Shown: piece after piece, positions 1-10,154 of the stretch
Numbering within the stretch: the stretch's first letter is position 1
Layout of the letters: every line of letters begins with the position of its first letter
Source of the DNA: Stieleria neptunia
GTDB lineage: Bacteria > Planctomycetota > Planctomycetia > Pirellulales > Pirellulaceae
Assembly: GCF_007754155.1 (NCBI RefSeq)
Contig: NZ_CP037423.1
Location: 1,860,001 to 1,924,000, forward strand
Direction: 5' to 3'
Length of the DNA stretch: 64,000 nt
Notes under the pieces: model-generated
Told to the model about the DNA's origin: nothing
What the model saw: only the letters and a program-made list of their open reading frames with translations
The model's database searches: none
Translations under genes and position numbers: made by a program

Positions 1-279
1 GGGATTCTGGCGTGCTACTTTCCCAACGCCATGTTCCACAACATGACGATCATCCCGATGGTGCAAGTGTTCCTGCTGGGGATCGGCGGCGTGGTCGTGG
101 CGATCTACCAAAACGGCTTCGTCAAAGACGAAGCGAACGCGTCGGGCTCGGCACCACTCGTTCCCGGGCTCCGCCTGGGGACGGACTTCGCCGGAGGCTC
201 CGCCTCCGATCTGACGGTGTCATGCGGCAGAGCCGCACCGCCATTGCGTTCCAAGGCGGAGCCTTGGAACGAGGGTTGA
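1..279 (+). CDS. C-terminal end of a membrane protein (possibly O-antigen ligase/polymerase type)
   Basis: The reading frame is open from the first base and enters the window without a start codon, so only the tail of the protein is present. It reads GILACYFPNAMFHN, then a hydrophobic stretch (IIPMVQVFLLGIGGVVVAIY) that looks like the last transmembrane helix, then a short polar tail. The combination of a short Tyr/Phe-Pro-Asn loop and a final helix resembles the end of O-antigen ligase/polymerase family proteins, but this is a weak guess. From about base 155 the frame runs into the first unit of a 132-bp tandem repeat, so the last 40 or so residues are encoded by repeat DNA and are unlikely to be conserved. 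The original stop codon was probably lost or displaced when the repeat arrived. Confidence 0.5.
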   Translation, partial: GILACYFPNAMFHNMTIIPMVQVFLLGIGGVVVAIYQNGFVKDEANASGSAPLVPGLRLGTDFAGGSASDLTVSCGRAAPPLRSKAEPWNEG

Positions 280-626
280 AACTCCCCACTCGTTCCCGGG
301 CTCCGCCTGGGGACGGACTTCGCCGGAGGCTCCGCCTCCGATCCGCCGGTGTCATGCGGCAGAGCCGCACCGCCATCGCGTTCCAAGGCGGAGCCTTGGA
401 ACGAGGGTTGAAACTCCCCACTCGTTCCCGGGCTCCGCCTGGGGACGGACTTCGCCGGAGGCTCCGCCTCCGATCTGACGGTGTCATGCGGCAGAGCCGC
501 ACCGCCATTGCGTTCCAAGGCGGAGCCTTGGAACGAGGGTTGAAACTCCCCACTCGTTCCCGGGCTCCGCCTGGGGACGGACTTCGCTGGAGGCTCCGCC
601 TCCGATCCGGCGGTGTCATGCGGCAG
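155..626. repeat. 132-bp tandem repeat, about 3.6 copies
   Basis: Units begin with CACTCGTTCCCGGGCTCCGC at 155, 287, 419 and 551, an exact spacing of 132 bp; the last unit is cut off near 626. Units differ by only a few bases. Each carries nested short palindromes (CCAAGGCGGAGCCTTGG; CTCCGCCTGGGG; GGAGGCTCCGCC) and would fold strongly as single strand. Similar 'CTCGTTCCC...CTCCGCCTGGG' sequences are known as dispersed, non-coding repeats in planctomycetes and cyanobacteria. Several long open frames pass through it on both strands only because 132 is a multiple of three. It overlaps the 3' end of the first gene. Confidence 0.93.
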
Positions 627-845
627 GGGACGTCAATTGTATCAGTGACGGATTTGATCGTCGCGCAAAACGCCAAGACTTTTGCAGCGCCGGCCCTCTC
701 TGGCGTTTGCTTGCTACGCAAACGCCGTCTCTCCCAGGGGGAGAGAATCTAAATCGGTTGCCAACACACCGGAGGGCTCGCGCCCTGCCGCTAACAAATC
801 GTTCACTGCGTAGGGCGGAGTGTGGGAATGAGAGCTGAAAATGCC
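627..845. other. Intergenic region with two hairpins and a dispersed repeat copy
   Basis: No gene is seen here. A perfect 9-bp stem (702-710 with 718-726, GGCGTTTGC/GCAAACGCC) is followed at once by a 7-bp stem (729-735 with 739-745, CTCTCCC/GGGAGAG). These lie between two convergent transcripts (the first gene on + and lepA on -) and could act as terminators, though neither has a T-run. Bases 628-642 (GGACGTCAATTGTAT) recur exactly at 16438-16452 in front of another set of hairpins. Bases 769-795 are one copy of the CCGGAGGGCTCGCG repeat family. Confidence 0.6.
769..795 (+). repeat. Dispersed 27-bp repeat, copy A
   Basis: The core is CCGGAGGGCTCGCGCCCTGC followed by CGCTAAC. The same core is found at 9886-9911 (inverted), 22926-22950, 30999-31023 (inverted) and 31045-31071, always between genes. 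It contains an imperfect palindrome (AGGGCTCGCGCCCT), so each copy could form a small hairpin. Confidence 0.85.
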
Positions 846-2641
<1,796 letters not shown>

Positions 2642-2645
<4 letters not shown>

Positions 2646-3703
2646 GATTGTTTCATTGCTTGTTTCCGCGCGTACCCGGCCAGACCGAGGTATCCCGCAT
2701 CGGCACCCAAGTTCGCGAAGGCGATCGAGGTGCCGTCAAATACGTTTTCAAACGTCCGGCTTTTAAATTCTTCGACAATGCCGGACAAAAATCGTTCTCC
2801 GATCGGGCATCCGCTGCCGCCGAAGTTCATCGCGCCGCCCAGCGTCACCACGCCGGGGTCGAGGGCGTGCACCAACGACGTGATTCCGATCCCCAGCCAT
2901 TTTGCGGTTTCGTCCACAATTTCAAGTGCCACGGCGTCGCCTTCGCTGGCGGCGTCGTAGACCTTTTTCGCCGTCAATTCGGTGTTGCTGCCGCCCAACA
3001 GGCCGCCCAGCGAACTCTCGGCGCCCTCGGTCAACCGTTCGCGGGTGCGGTCGACAACGGCACTGGCGCTGGCATAGGCCTCCAGTTGCCCGCGGCCTCC
3101 GCCCCAGACGCACAACCGGGCGGTCGGCGACGGATCCACCAAGATGTGCCCACACTCGCTGCCGAAACTGTTCACGCCGTTGACCAGCTCGCCGTCCACG
3201 ATGATCCCACCGCCGACGCCCGTCCCCAGGGTCAACAGGATCATCGACTTCGAATCCCGTCCCGTCCCGATCCAAAATTCTCCGAATGCCGCCGCGTTGG
3301 CGTCGTTCAAGAACGAGATCGGACGCCCGAGTAATTCCGTCAGCGACTCGACAATGGCAAATCCCCACCAGGAAGGCAACTGCGGTGGGGCGACCAACAG
3401 GCCTTGGTCAAGATCCATCGGACCGGGAGCCCCCAAGCCGATGTGCGGAACCTGTCCGACGACGTCCAAACGGCTCTCCACCTCCACGACCACGTCGGCA
3501 ATTCGCCGCATCGCCGCCGGAGCCCCTTCACCTTCACGGGTCGGGATTTTCTCATAAGCGACCGTGTAGCCCTGTTCATCGACCAAACCGAGCTTGATCC
3601 CGGTGCCGCCGATGTCGATGCCCCAATAATACGGTGCACTCGACTGCTCAATGGGGTGAATTTGAGACGAGAGGACGGGCGCCGGGTCGCTGCGAAGACT
3701 CAT
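2642..3703 (-). CDS. ROK family sugar kinase (glucokinase-like)
   Basis: ROK kinases phosphorylate hexoses such as glucose in the cytoplasm. The 353-residue protein has the phosphate-binding motif GIDIGGTGIKLGLVD (28-42), LNDANAAAFGE for the catalytic Asp region, and LTLGTGVGGGIIVDGEL. The ATG at 3703 (MSLRSDPAP) is chosen because homology starts near residue 25; the frame is open further upstream but that DNA lies antisense to the divergent glycosyltransferase. The usual ROK zinc motif CxCGxxGCxE is altered to CVWGGGRGQLE: the second and third cysteines are Trp and Gln, so this enzyme probably does not bind zinc there. The stop overlaps the lepA start by 4 bp. The exact sugar cannot be told from sequence. 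Confidence 0.93.
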
Positions 3704-3817
3704 AGTTACGTTGCGGATGCCTGTTGGTTGGGTTTGACAGGGCGGAGTATAGAAACGGTCCGCTATAGTCACAACGAGCGTTTTCTCACAGTTTCCCCCC
3801 AATCCGTACGCCCCCCC

Positions 3818-5101
3818 ATGAAAGTTGTGTATTTGACCGCTGGAGCTGCCGGAATGTTTTGTGGCAGTTGCATGCACGACAACGCGATTGCCCGGGCAAT
3901 GGCCTCCATCGACGTCGATTGCATTCTGCAACCGGTTTACACACCGATTCGGACGGACGAAGAAAGTGTTGCCGATCGGAAGGTTTTTCTTGGGGGCATT
4001 CACGTCTATTTGCTGCAGCAGATGCCCTGGCTGCGGTTCCTGCCCCGACCGGTGCGCGGCCTGTTGGATTCCCCGCGTTTGATCCGTTGGGCGACGCGGC
4101 GTGCCGGCGCCGTCGATCCGGCCAAACTCGGCGCCCTGTCGATTTCGATGTTGCGTGGATCCGACGGCCGTCAAGCCGAAGAATTCAAACGGCTGACCGA
4201 CTGGATCGCCGCGGACCTGAAACCCGACGCCGTCGTGCTGACCAATCTGTTGATCGGCGGCGGGCTGCCGCAGTTGCGCGAGCGGTTGCCCGACGCCAAG
4301 TTGATCGTGATGCTGCAGGGCGATGACATCTTTCTTGATCACCTTCCCCAAGCGGCCCGAAGTGTCGCGATCGAGCTCTGCACCAACCTGGTCCAGCACG
4401 TGGATCACTTCTGCGTCCACAGTCATTTCTACGCGCAAAAAATGGGGGCGCTGTTTGAGATCCCCGACGAGAAACTGGTCATCACGCCGCTCTCGATCGA
4501 TCCGGCACCGTTTGCCACCGGCGATCGACGCGACGAGTCTCCCAGCGGCGAATTCCGTTTGGGGTACCTGGCCCGCATCGCACCGGAGAAAGGGTTGCAT
4601 CGTCTGGTCGAAGCCTTTGAACGGATCGCCGTCGACGACCCGAACATCACGCTGCACGCGGCCGGTTGGCTGGGCAACGGAAACGAACCCTACCTGCGCT
4701 CGATCCAAAAGCGTTTACACGACGCGGGGCTGGCCGATCGGTTCACCTATCACGGCAGCCCCGATCTGGCCGGCAAGGTGCATTTCCTGCAACACATCGA
4801 TCTGTTGAGCGTGCCCACCGAATACGAAGACCCCAAAGGGTTGTTTGTGTTGGAGTCGTTGGCGGCCGGAACACCGGTCGTGATGCCCGACCACGGTGCC
4901 TTCGGTGAACTGGTTCGGTCGACCGGCGGCGGCGTGTTGGTCGCGCCGGACAGCATCGATGCCTTGTGCGCCGCGATCGATGAACTGAAAGCGGATCCGG
5001 GCCGGCGACGCGCGTTAGCCGAGACGGGTCGGCGCGGCGTCGACGAAAAACACTCGATCGCCAACGCCGCCCAAGAACTTGCGAACCTGATCGGACGCTA
5101 A
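3818..5101 (+). CDS. GT4-type glycosyltransferase
   Basis: This is a 427-residue cytoplasmic or membrane-peripheral GT-B glycosyltransferase. The N-terminal half begins MKVVYLTAGAAGMFCGSCMH, with the glycine-rich acceptor-side loop. The C-terminal half shows the family 1/4 nucleotide-sugar fold: LGYLARIAPEKGLHRLVEAF, HGSPDLAGKVHFLQHIDLLSVPTEYEDPKGLFVLESLAAGTPVVM. The acidic E-x7-E motif lies in the EDPKGLFVLE segment. The ATG at 3818 follows a C-run and has no clear Shine-Dalgarno sequence, but upstream in-frame codons lie in the divergent promoter region shared with the ROK kinase. That 114-bp region contains TTGACA (3734-3739) and TATAGT (3764-3769), which are too far apart for a standard sigma-70 promoter. 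The gene converges on a second GT4 gene with overlapping stop codons. Donor and acceptor are unknown. Confidence 0.9.
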   Translation: MKVVYLTAGAAGMFCGSCMHDNAIARAMASIDVDCILQPVYTPIRTDEESVADRKVFLGGIHVYLLQQMPWLRFLPRPVRGLLDSPRLIRWATRRAGAVDPAKLGALSISMLRGSDGRQAEEFKRLTDWIAADLKPDAVVLTNLLIGGGLPQLRERLPDAKLIVMLQGDDIFLDHLPQAARSVAIELCTNLVQHVDHFCVHSHFYAQKMGALFEIPDEKLVITPLSIDPAPFATGDRRDESPSGEFRLGYLARIAPEKGLHRLVEAFERIAVDDPNITLHAAGWLGNGNEPYLRSIQKRLHDAGLADRFTYHGSPDLAGKVHFLQHIDLLSVPTEYEDPKGLFVLESLAAGTPVVMPDHGAFGELVRSTGGGVLVAPDSIDALCAAIDELKADPGRRRALAETGRRGVDEKHSIANAAQELANLIGR

Positions 5102-6240
5102 ACCGCGCACAACAATCGTTCGCAGCGTGGTTTGGCGTTCTCCACCAGCCCTCGGTAGACCGTCGCGGTGCGCTGTGCCGTGGTTTGCCAAGTGAAGGTC
5201 GCCGCCCGCTGGCGCGCCGCCCGCACGATCTGCTGCTGCATCGGCAAGGCATTGTTCAATGCCGAACGCATCATCTGGGCAACCATGTCGACATCGTCGG
5301 GATCAAAGTAGTACCCGCACTCGTCGACCACTTCACGCATCACCGGCAGATCGGAAACCATCACGGGCGTCCCGGCTGACATCGCTTCCAGCGAAGGCAA
5401 TCCGAACCCTTCTGCCCGGGACGGAAACAAGAACCCGCGGGCGTGCTCATAGAGGGTACGCAGCAGGGCATCGGGGACATTCGGCATCAAAATCGCCGAG
5501 CCGTCATCCCCCCACTGCAGTTGCGCCGCCTCGCGGCGTTTCATCGGCGGTCCCACCACCACTAATCGGGCTTCCTCGGGCAACGTGCCGCGGAGTCGTT
5601 TCCAGGCGTTCCAAACGACTTCAAAATTCTTGTAACTGTTGCGACGACCGACAAACAGCACGTAGGGTTTGTCCGTCAAAACAGCCGGCAGCGGCGCGGG
5701 CGCGATGTCCGACAGGGACGTCCCCAGCGGAATCACCGTTGCCTTGCCGCGACAATCGGGAAAACGTTCACACAGCTCGTCGTGGGTCGCCTGGGAGATG
5801 CAAATCAGATGGTCCGCCGCAGCGATCGCATCGTATTTCAAGGCCACGTGCTTGCCGGTCGGATCGAGCGACGGAACGGCCTCGTGAACAAAGTCTAAAA
5901 CCGTCGCGACCAACGGACGGTTGCTCCGCCGAATCGCCCGGCGACACAATCCGCTGTAATAGGTCCAATGCTCCACGTCGGCGTCGATCGCGTCGAATTG
6001 CCAAGTGATCTGACGCTGCATCCGATCTCGGGTCAGTTTTCTCAGCCAGGAAACCGACGGTTCTGTTTGCACCCCGCAGTAGTTCAATTGGGGGTTGGAG
6101 AGTTCTGGCTCGTCATCGGCCGGGCCGACGACCGTCGGCCGGCAATCGGCCGGCAAGTGGTGGATCAGCTCGCTGAAGTAACGCGCCACACCACCCCAAC
6201 GCAGGATCTGGAAGATCGCGCCTTCGTACAAAATTTTCAT
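5098..6240 (-). CDS. GT4-type glycosyltransferase
   Basis: The 380-residue protein has a GT-B fold. The N-terminus MKILYEGAIFQILRWGGVARYFSELI carries the Gly-Gly-Val-Ala-Arg acceptor loop typical of mannosyl- and rhamnosyl-transferases of surface polysaccharides. The C-terminal half has YVLFVGRRNSYKNFEVVWNA and FPSRAEGFGLPSLEAMSAGTPV, with the E-x7-E catalytic/donor motif (EGFGLPSLE). Its TAG stop (5098-5100) overlaps the TAA of the convergent glycosyltransferase (5099-5101), so no terminator separates them. The ATG at 6240 gives a full-length N-terminus. It probably takes part in exopolysaccharide or lipopolysaccharide assembly together with its neighbour; this role is inferred from family and context only. 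Confidence 0.9.
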   Translation of the reverse strand: MKILYEGAIFQILRWGGVARYFSELIHHLPADCRPTVVGPADDEPELSNPQLNYCGVQTEPSVSWLRKLTRDRMQRQITWQFDAIDADVEHWTYYSGLCRRAIRRSNRPLVATVLDFVHEAVPSLDPTGKHVALKYDAIAAADHLICISQATHDELCERFPDCRGKATVIPLGTSLSDIAPAPLPAVLTDKPYVLFVGRRNSYKNFEVVWNAWKRLRGTLPEEARLVVVGPPMKRREAAQLQWGDDGSAILMPNVPDALLRTLYEHARGFLFPSRAEGFGLPSLEAMSAGTPVMVSDLPVMREVVDECGYYFDPDDVDMVAQMMRSALNNALPMQQQIVRAARQRAATFTWQTTAQRTATVYRGLVENAKPRCERLLCAV

Positions 6241-6450
6241 TCTGGATCACACCCGCAAACTTTTCGCCGAATCGAACCGCAACTGCCCCAGTTTATCAAC
6301 CGACGGTCTGTACCAAAATCTGGCCGTTGCTGGAAAGAGAGGTTGGGGAAATCCCTCAGAAACGAACCTGGAAGCCTATTCTACTTATTTTCCGTGCGTT
6401 GCTTTAGCCGCCCACTGTCGCTGCGTCGCGGCGAACGGGGATCGCCTGAA

Positions 6451-6606
6451 GGGACCGTCCAGCTTTGGAACGATGCGAAACGCGACGAATCTGAATGATC
6501 TGGACGAATGGGTGAGAGGTGGTCGTCGCGCAGAGCCCCCACGGGCGACGGCCCGGAAGGGCCATCGTACATCAGAAAAGCGATCGCTTTGAGCTGGACG
6601 GTCCCT
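6451..6606. mobile_element. 156-bp MITE-like element with 15-bp inverted ends, copy 1
   Basis: The element is bounded by GGGACCGTCCAGCTT (6451-6465) and its near-exact inverse AGCTGGACGGTCCCT (6592-6606). The 51 bases at its left end (6451-6501) are almost identical to the inverted right end of a second element at 42962-43147. It also holds the piece GGCCCGGAAGGGCCATCGTAC, related to the palindrome at 36876-36932. It has no coding capacity and lies in the 424-bp gap between a glycosyltransferase and the toxin-like gene; the rest of that gap (6241-6450, 6607-6664) shows nothing recognisable. No target-site duplication could be defined. The MITE label is inference. Confidence 0.6.
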
Positions 6607-6664
6607 CAAGGCTAAACACCAACGGTCGCGGCACCCTCGGTTGAAGAGTTGATGAAGTCTTTTA

Positions 6665-7156
6665 TTAAACGTGCGGCATCATCCGAAATTTCTCCGGGAC
6701 GACGTACTGGACGCCGCCGCCGCGGGTCAGCGTCGCCAGTTTGCGTCGCTCCGCCAGCGGAAGCCCCGGGTCGGCGCGAATCGTCCAGTCGTCACGGATC
6801 GACCGCGCGGTGGACCGCAGTGCATGCACAACGCCCGCCGGGCGGAACAACTTGCGCCGCCGATTGCCCTGTGCCAAGCCGACCAAATCGGGGGTCAGGC
6901 CGGTGTCGGTAAACCAAACACCGCGGTGTTTCTTGACATATTGCACGTACAGTTTGTCCGGCAGCGGCACGACTTGAACGGGCAGCGAAAAGTCGATGCC
7001 GGACAGGCATTCACAGGCGCTCGACTCATCCATCCGCCCCGTCTTTTCCAAAAACTCGCCCGCGGCGACCACGCGTTCACGGACCGACTGACTCTTTCCG
7101 GTTTGACCGGCTGCGGCCATCCATCGTTCGATCTTATCGTTCGGCGTTTGTCCCAT
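6665..7156 (-). CDS. Small protein of unknown function, polymorphic-toxin-domain-like
   Basis: The protein has 163 residues, no signal peptide and no membrane segment. A helical N-terminal part (1-50) is followed by a segment GIDFSLPVQVVPLPDKLYVQYVKKHRGVWFTDTGLTPD and ends ATLTRGGGVQYVVP. The order 'PVQVV-LP-...-QYV-...-G-WF-...-G-TPD-LG', then Arg-rich residues and a terminal GGG-QY, recalls small C-terminal toxin domains annotated as polymorphic toxin type 46, but this is from memory and not verified. It starts at ATG 7156, inside the last 23 bases of the TPR lipoprotein gene, so it is the third gene of a cytochrome-TPR-small protein operon. No immunity-like partner is obvious next to it. 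It could equally be a lineage-specific cytoplasmic protein. Confidence 0.65.
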   Translation of the reverse strand: MGQTPNDKIERWMAAAGQTGKSQSVRERVVAAGEFLEKTGRMDESSACECLSGIDFSLPVQVVPLPDKLYVQYVKKHRGVWFTDTGLTPDLVGLAQGNRRRKLFRPAGVVHALRSTARSIRDDWTIRADPGLPLAERRKLATLTRGGGVQYVVPEKFRMMPHV

Positions 7157-8597
7157 CGTGTTCTCTGCAAAGAAAAGAATTGAAGGCTTCGGTCGGATCC
7201 GTCAGATCGGATTGCAGACGCTGCAAACGGTCGCGATTGATTTTCGCGATCGCCTGCGATGCGTCCTGGGCGGACAGCGTACCGCGCGAACGTTCCATTG
7301 CGACCCGTACCGTGCGCCACGCCAACGCCTCCAGCGGACGCTTCAATTGATCCAGCAATTCGGCCAAGCGGGAGACCGCGTCGACGTCGATGTCTGGATC
7401 GGACGCCATTTGTTCGCCGATTTGGTGCGTCTTGGCGATCAGCTCGGCGCGGCGGGACGCTTCGGCGGCTCGGTCCTCCAGGCCCAATGCGCTGAATGAT
7501 CGAACCATCATCCGATAGGATGCCTCGTCGGTCGGGTCGTGCGAGATGGCTTTGCAAAGGCACCGGACCGCTTCTTGATGCTCACCCTGGTCCGCATGAT
7601 GGGTGGCAATCGCGAACCAGTAATCCGACGTGTCACTCGGCGTCGGCAATGCCGATTGCGCCCATCGGGTGAGCGCTTCGTTGTCCTGTCCTTGGACGTG
7701 CAACTGAGCCTGAATCCGTCCGACGAGCGCATCGAGATCTGGATCGTTCGCGTCGGCCCGCTTGAGCGTCTGCAACGCGTCTTCCCATCCGCCTTGGCTG
7801 ATTTCAAATCTCGCTTGGCCCAGCGGTCCGATCGGTTCCAGATCGTCGGACTGGGCGTCAGCGGCAAACGGATAGGCCAGCCGCAACAGCGACCTGAGGT
7901 TAGAGGGTTCGACGACACCGCTTTGACACAACTGGCGAAGGTACGTGGCCGCTTCCAGGCGACGCCCACGGCGCAACAACAGTTGCGCGAGCGTCCGCTG
8001 TGCCATGCTGGCGTCGGGGACTTCCTTTAAAATCGCACGGTAGCGTTTTTCCGCCTCGTCATAGCGGCCTTGCAGCACCAGCCAATCCGCGGTCTGACCG
8101 TAGATCGGCAATCGGGCATCGGGCAGCTCGACCAACAAGTCATCGAGCATCTTGACCGCTTCGGGAAAACGATTGCGTTCGGCCAACACCCGCGCCATCA
8201 AGAACGCGGATTGCGGATCGTCCGCTGCCGCCGACCTCGCCTGGCGGGCAAACGTAAACGCGCGATCGGAGTCACCCGATTCGAGCGCCGCCAAAGCCGC
8301 CTGGTGCAATTCCGCGGGATCCAATTGCGGTTCGTCCACGGCAACCGCCGGCGGTGCCGGTTCAGCCGACGATTCAGGTGCCGCATCAGCGGGTGGATCC
8401 GGGGGCGAGCGATCAGCATCGGGTGCCCGGTCGGTCGAGCGTGTCGATGCCGGAACGTCTGCCACGCTCGCTGCATCCGATGCCGATTGGGGGCTCGTCG
8501 GGTCGCTTTCCATTTTTGCCGAATCCTTGCGGCAGCCCACGACCAGCAACACGGTGACGCACAGCAGAACGGCGGCAAGGTTTGATGTTGATTTCAT
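7134..8597 (-). CDS. TPR lipoprotein (stand-alone TPR module)
   Basis: The 487-residue protein starts with a lipoprotein signal (MKSTSNLAAVLLCVTVLLVVGC, lipobox LVVGC, Cys22), followed by a Pro/Ala/Asp-rich linker to about residue 90. The rest is a run of tetratricopeptide-like helices. Segments such as GQTADWLVLQGRYDEAEKRY and GRRLEAATYLRQLCQSG match, residue pattern by residue pattern, the TPR half of the large FG-GAP/UnbV lipoproteins at 16822-22912 (GQAADWSFQLGRYQDAERGY; GRRHEAVAHVRQLCRQG). The similarity runs to the very end (LEALAWRTV..., FNSFLCREHDG), where the others go on into the propeller. It is therefore the same module without FG-GAP and UnbV. It overlaps the upstream cytochrome by 4 bp (ATGA) and the downstream small gene by 23 bp, implying one transcript. 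Confidence 0.9.
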   Translation of the reverse strand: MKSTSNLAAVLLCVTVLLVVGCRKDSAKMESDPTSPQSASDAASVADVPASTRSTDRAPDADRSPPDPPADAAPESSAEPAPPAVAVDEPQLDPAELHQAALAALESGDSDRAFTFARQARSAAADDPQSAFLMARVLAERNRFPEAVKMLDDLLVELPDARLPIYGQTADWLVLQGRYDEAEKRYRAILKEVPDASMAQRTLAQLLLRRGRRLEAATYLRQLCQSGVVEPSNLRSLLRLAYPFAADAQSDDLEPIGPLGQARFEISQGGWEDALQTLKRADANDPDLDALVGRIQAQLHVQGQDNEALTRWAQSALPTPSDTSDYWFAIATHHADQGEHQEAVRCLCKAISHDPTDEASYRMMVRSFSALGLEDRAAEASRRAELIAKTHQIGEQMASDPDIDVDAVSRLAELLDQLKRPLEALAWRTVRVAMERSRGTLSAQDASQAIAKINRDRLQRLQSDLTDPTEAFNSFLCREHDGTNAER

Positions 8598-9703
8598 TTG
8601 TCGTCGCGAACGCGGATCCAATGGTCGTGAAAGCCGCCGCCCAATCCGTCCAACTTCAGCGCCGGCATGTGACACTCGATGCATCCCGTGGTCGGTGAAA
8701 CCGGGCAGACGACATGCGCCGCGGCGGACGGATTCGTCTCTGACATCTCAGCATGACAGGCCAGGCAATTCTGTTCGTGTTCCAGCGGAGTCGTTTCGAA
8801 GATGGTTTGATGGGGGTTGTGGCACGTGGTGCACTTGAGCCGTCCGCCTGATTGCACGAAACACTCACTGCGAAGCAGACCGACGGGTTGAAAACGTGCC
8901 AACAAATCCGGGTACTCACGCAATTGTTTCCGCGAAATGTCACGCGGCATCCGATGGCAATCGCCACACAGCTGCAGTTCCGATTCGGCATCCCAATCGG
9001 CGCGCCCGACGGAAAACGGCGGGGGCGTTTTCATGGCTCGTGCCAGACGAACATGTTCGCTGGCCGGCCCGTGACATTTCTCGCAATTCACGTTGGGGGT
9101 CAGGTCGACAATTTGCTGGTCAACGATCTGGCCGGTGGTGACATGGCAATACACGCACTTGTGCATGATTCGACCTGCGTGCCGATTCCCGAAAAGCTCC
9201 GCCGCCGTGTTCGGCGTGCCGTCGTGCTGGCCGGGCGTTTTGCCCAACTCGTTGGCCGCCGCCATCCAGGACACCCGATGCTCCAACGCCACCGTCCCTT
9301 CGTCCGGGTCGGGCAACAGCGACAGCAACGTCATCGACCTGTGACCGAGCGCGTACTCCAGACGAAACGGTTGCTCCCCAAACTTGTCCGGGATGCGGAC
9401 GAACAAACCTTGGTCGTCGGCGTGATAGGTGTAGGTGCCAAACGGTTCGCCCGCGTCGTACGACTTGCCGACAAACTTGCTCGCGACCTCGGGATCCTTG
9501 GTGCTGCGAAAGGTCGTCGCGTGGCCGTGGTGGCGGTGCAACTGGTAGTTCTCGCTGTGGCATTCCAAGCACACCCCGCGACCGACATAGGTCGGTTCGG
9601 CCGCCTGCACCGTCGGGGCGACGTCGGATGGGGCGTGTCGGAAAACCATGTTGCCGAGCACGACCAAGACGATCAGCACGGCCGTGACGGGGATGCGATT
9701 CAA
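8594..9703 (-). CDS. Seven-haem c-type cytochrome
   Basis: The 369-residue protein has an N-terminal membrane/signal segment (about residues 5-21) and seven CxxCH haem-binding motifs: 45-49 (CLECH), 183-187 (CVYCH), 207-211 (CEKCH), 246-250 (CGDCH), 291-295 (CTTCH), 313-317 (CLACH) and 341-345 (CIECH). Many additional His residues (for example HRHHGH at 56-61) could be distal ligands. The layout resembles exported multihaem cytochromes of the NrfA/c554/OTR region, but no catalytic motif was identified; a structural or electron-transfer role is likely. The start is TTG at 9703, supported by AGGAG six bases upstream. It is the first gene of an operon with the TPR lipoprotein (ATGA overlap) and the small protein at 6665-7156. 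Confidence 0.92.
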   Translation of the reverse strand: MNRIPVTAVLIVLVVLGNMVFRHAPSDVAPTVQAAEPTYVGRGVCLECHSENYQLHRHHGHATTFRSTKDPEVASKFVGKSYDAGEPFGTYTYHADDQGLFVRIPDKFGEQPFRLEYALGHRSMTLLSLLPDPDEGTVALEHRVSWMAAANELGKTPGQHDGTPNTAAELFGNRHAGRIMHKCVYCHVTTGQIVDQQIVDLTPNVNCEKCHGPASEHVRLARAMKTPPPFSVGRADWDAESELQLCGDCHRMPRDISRKQLREYPDLLARFQPVGLLRSECFVQSGGRLKCTTCHNPHQTIFETTPLEHEQNCLACHAEMSETNPSAAAHVVCPVSPTTGCIECHMPALKLDGLGGGFHDHWIRVRDDK

Positions 9704-10154
9704 AATGGACTCCTGGGGATTCGCTCACCTGAAGGACGACGCTGCATTGTATCAGGCCATACGGGCTGTTTGCCCGCCGAACCAACCCACGCGCCACTTC
9801 GCCGCTGCGACCAACCTGTCGTCTGGTCCAAATCCAGCAGCGGAAGCCCCATGCCACTTACTTTGACGCCAATCACGGTGTTGTTGTTAGCGGCAGGGCG
9901 CGAGCCCTCCGCAACGCAGACCGATTGGACCGGTCGTGCCGATTGCTGCCCCACCAGCGAGACTGGCCGAAGACGAAAATCGACGTCCGGCAACACGTGC
10001 GGCTGGTTTCCGACGGAAACTTGCAAACCCGTTCGATCGCCGTCTCCCCATTGGCACGGGACGTTGTCCCGATTGGCACGGACGTCAATCGATGTTCCCC
10101 GCAACCGCAGTGTTTTCGTACCACGATGGCAGCGCACCAGACGACCACCGTTTC
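9704..10154. other. 451-bp divergent intergenic region with dispersed repeat copy B
   Basis: This gap separates the start of the cytochrome operon (-) from the exported protein gene (+). Apart from the Shine-Dalgarno AGGAG of the cytochrome gene near 9710 and the inverted dispersed repeat at 9886-9911, no promoter, gene or RNA is recognisable. Open frames across it lack credible starts and conserved composition. Confidence 0.5.
9886..9911 (-). repeat. Dispersed 27-bp repeat, copy B (inverted)
   Basis: GTTAGCGGCAGGGCGCGAGC followed by CCTCCG is the reverse complement of the repeat at 769-795. It lies in the divergent gap upstream of the cytochrome operon. Confidence 0.85.

Noticed and set aside
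155..626. Possible CRISPR array
   Set aside because: The 132-bp units abut without variable spacers and no cas genes are present.
12..752. Long open frames on both strands through 12-752
   Set aside because: They are created by the 132-bp tandem repeat (a multiple of three); the translated units are simply repeated and Arg/Pro-rich, with no conserved protein character.
3734..3769. TTGACA and TATAGT as a promoter for the glycosyltransferase
   Set aside because: The boxes are 24 bp apart, too far for a standard sigma-70 promoter.
3704..4708. Upstream extension of the ROK kinase frame
   Set aside because: The extension overlaps the divergent glycosyltransferase on the other strand and adds no conserved residues; ATG 3703 fits the family start.
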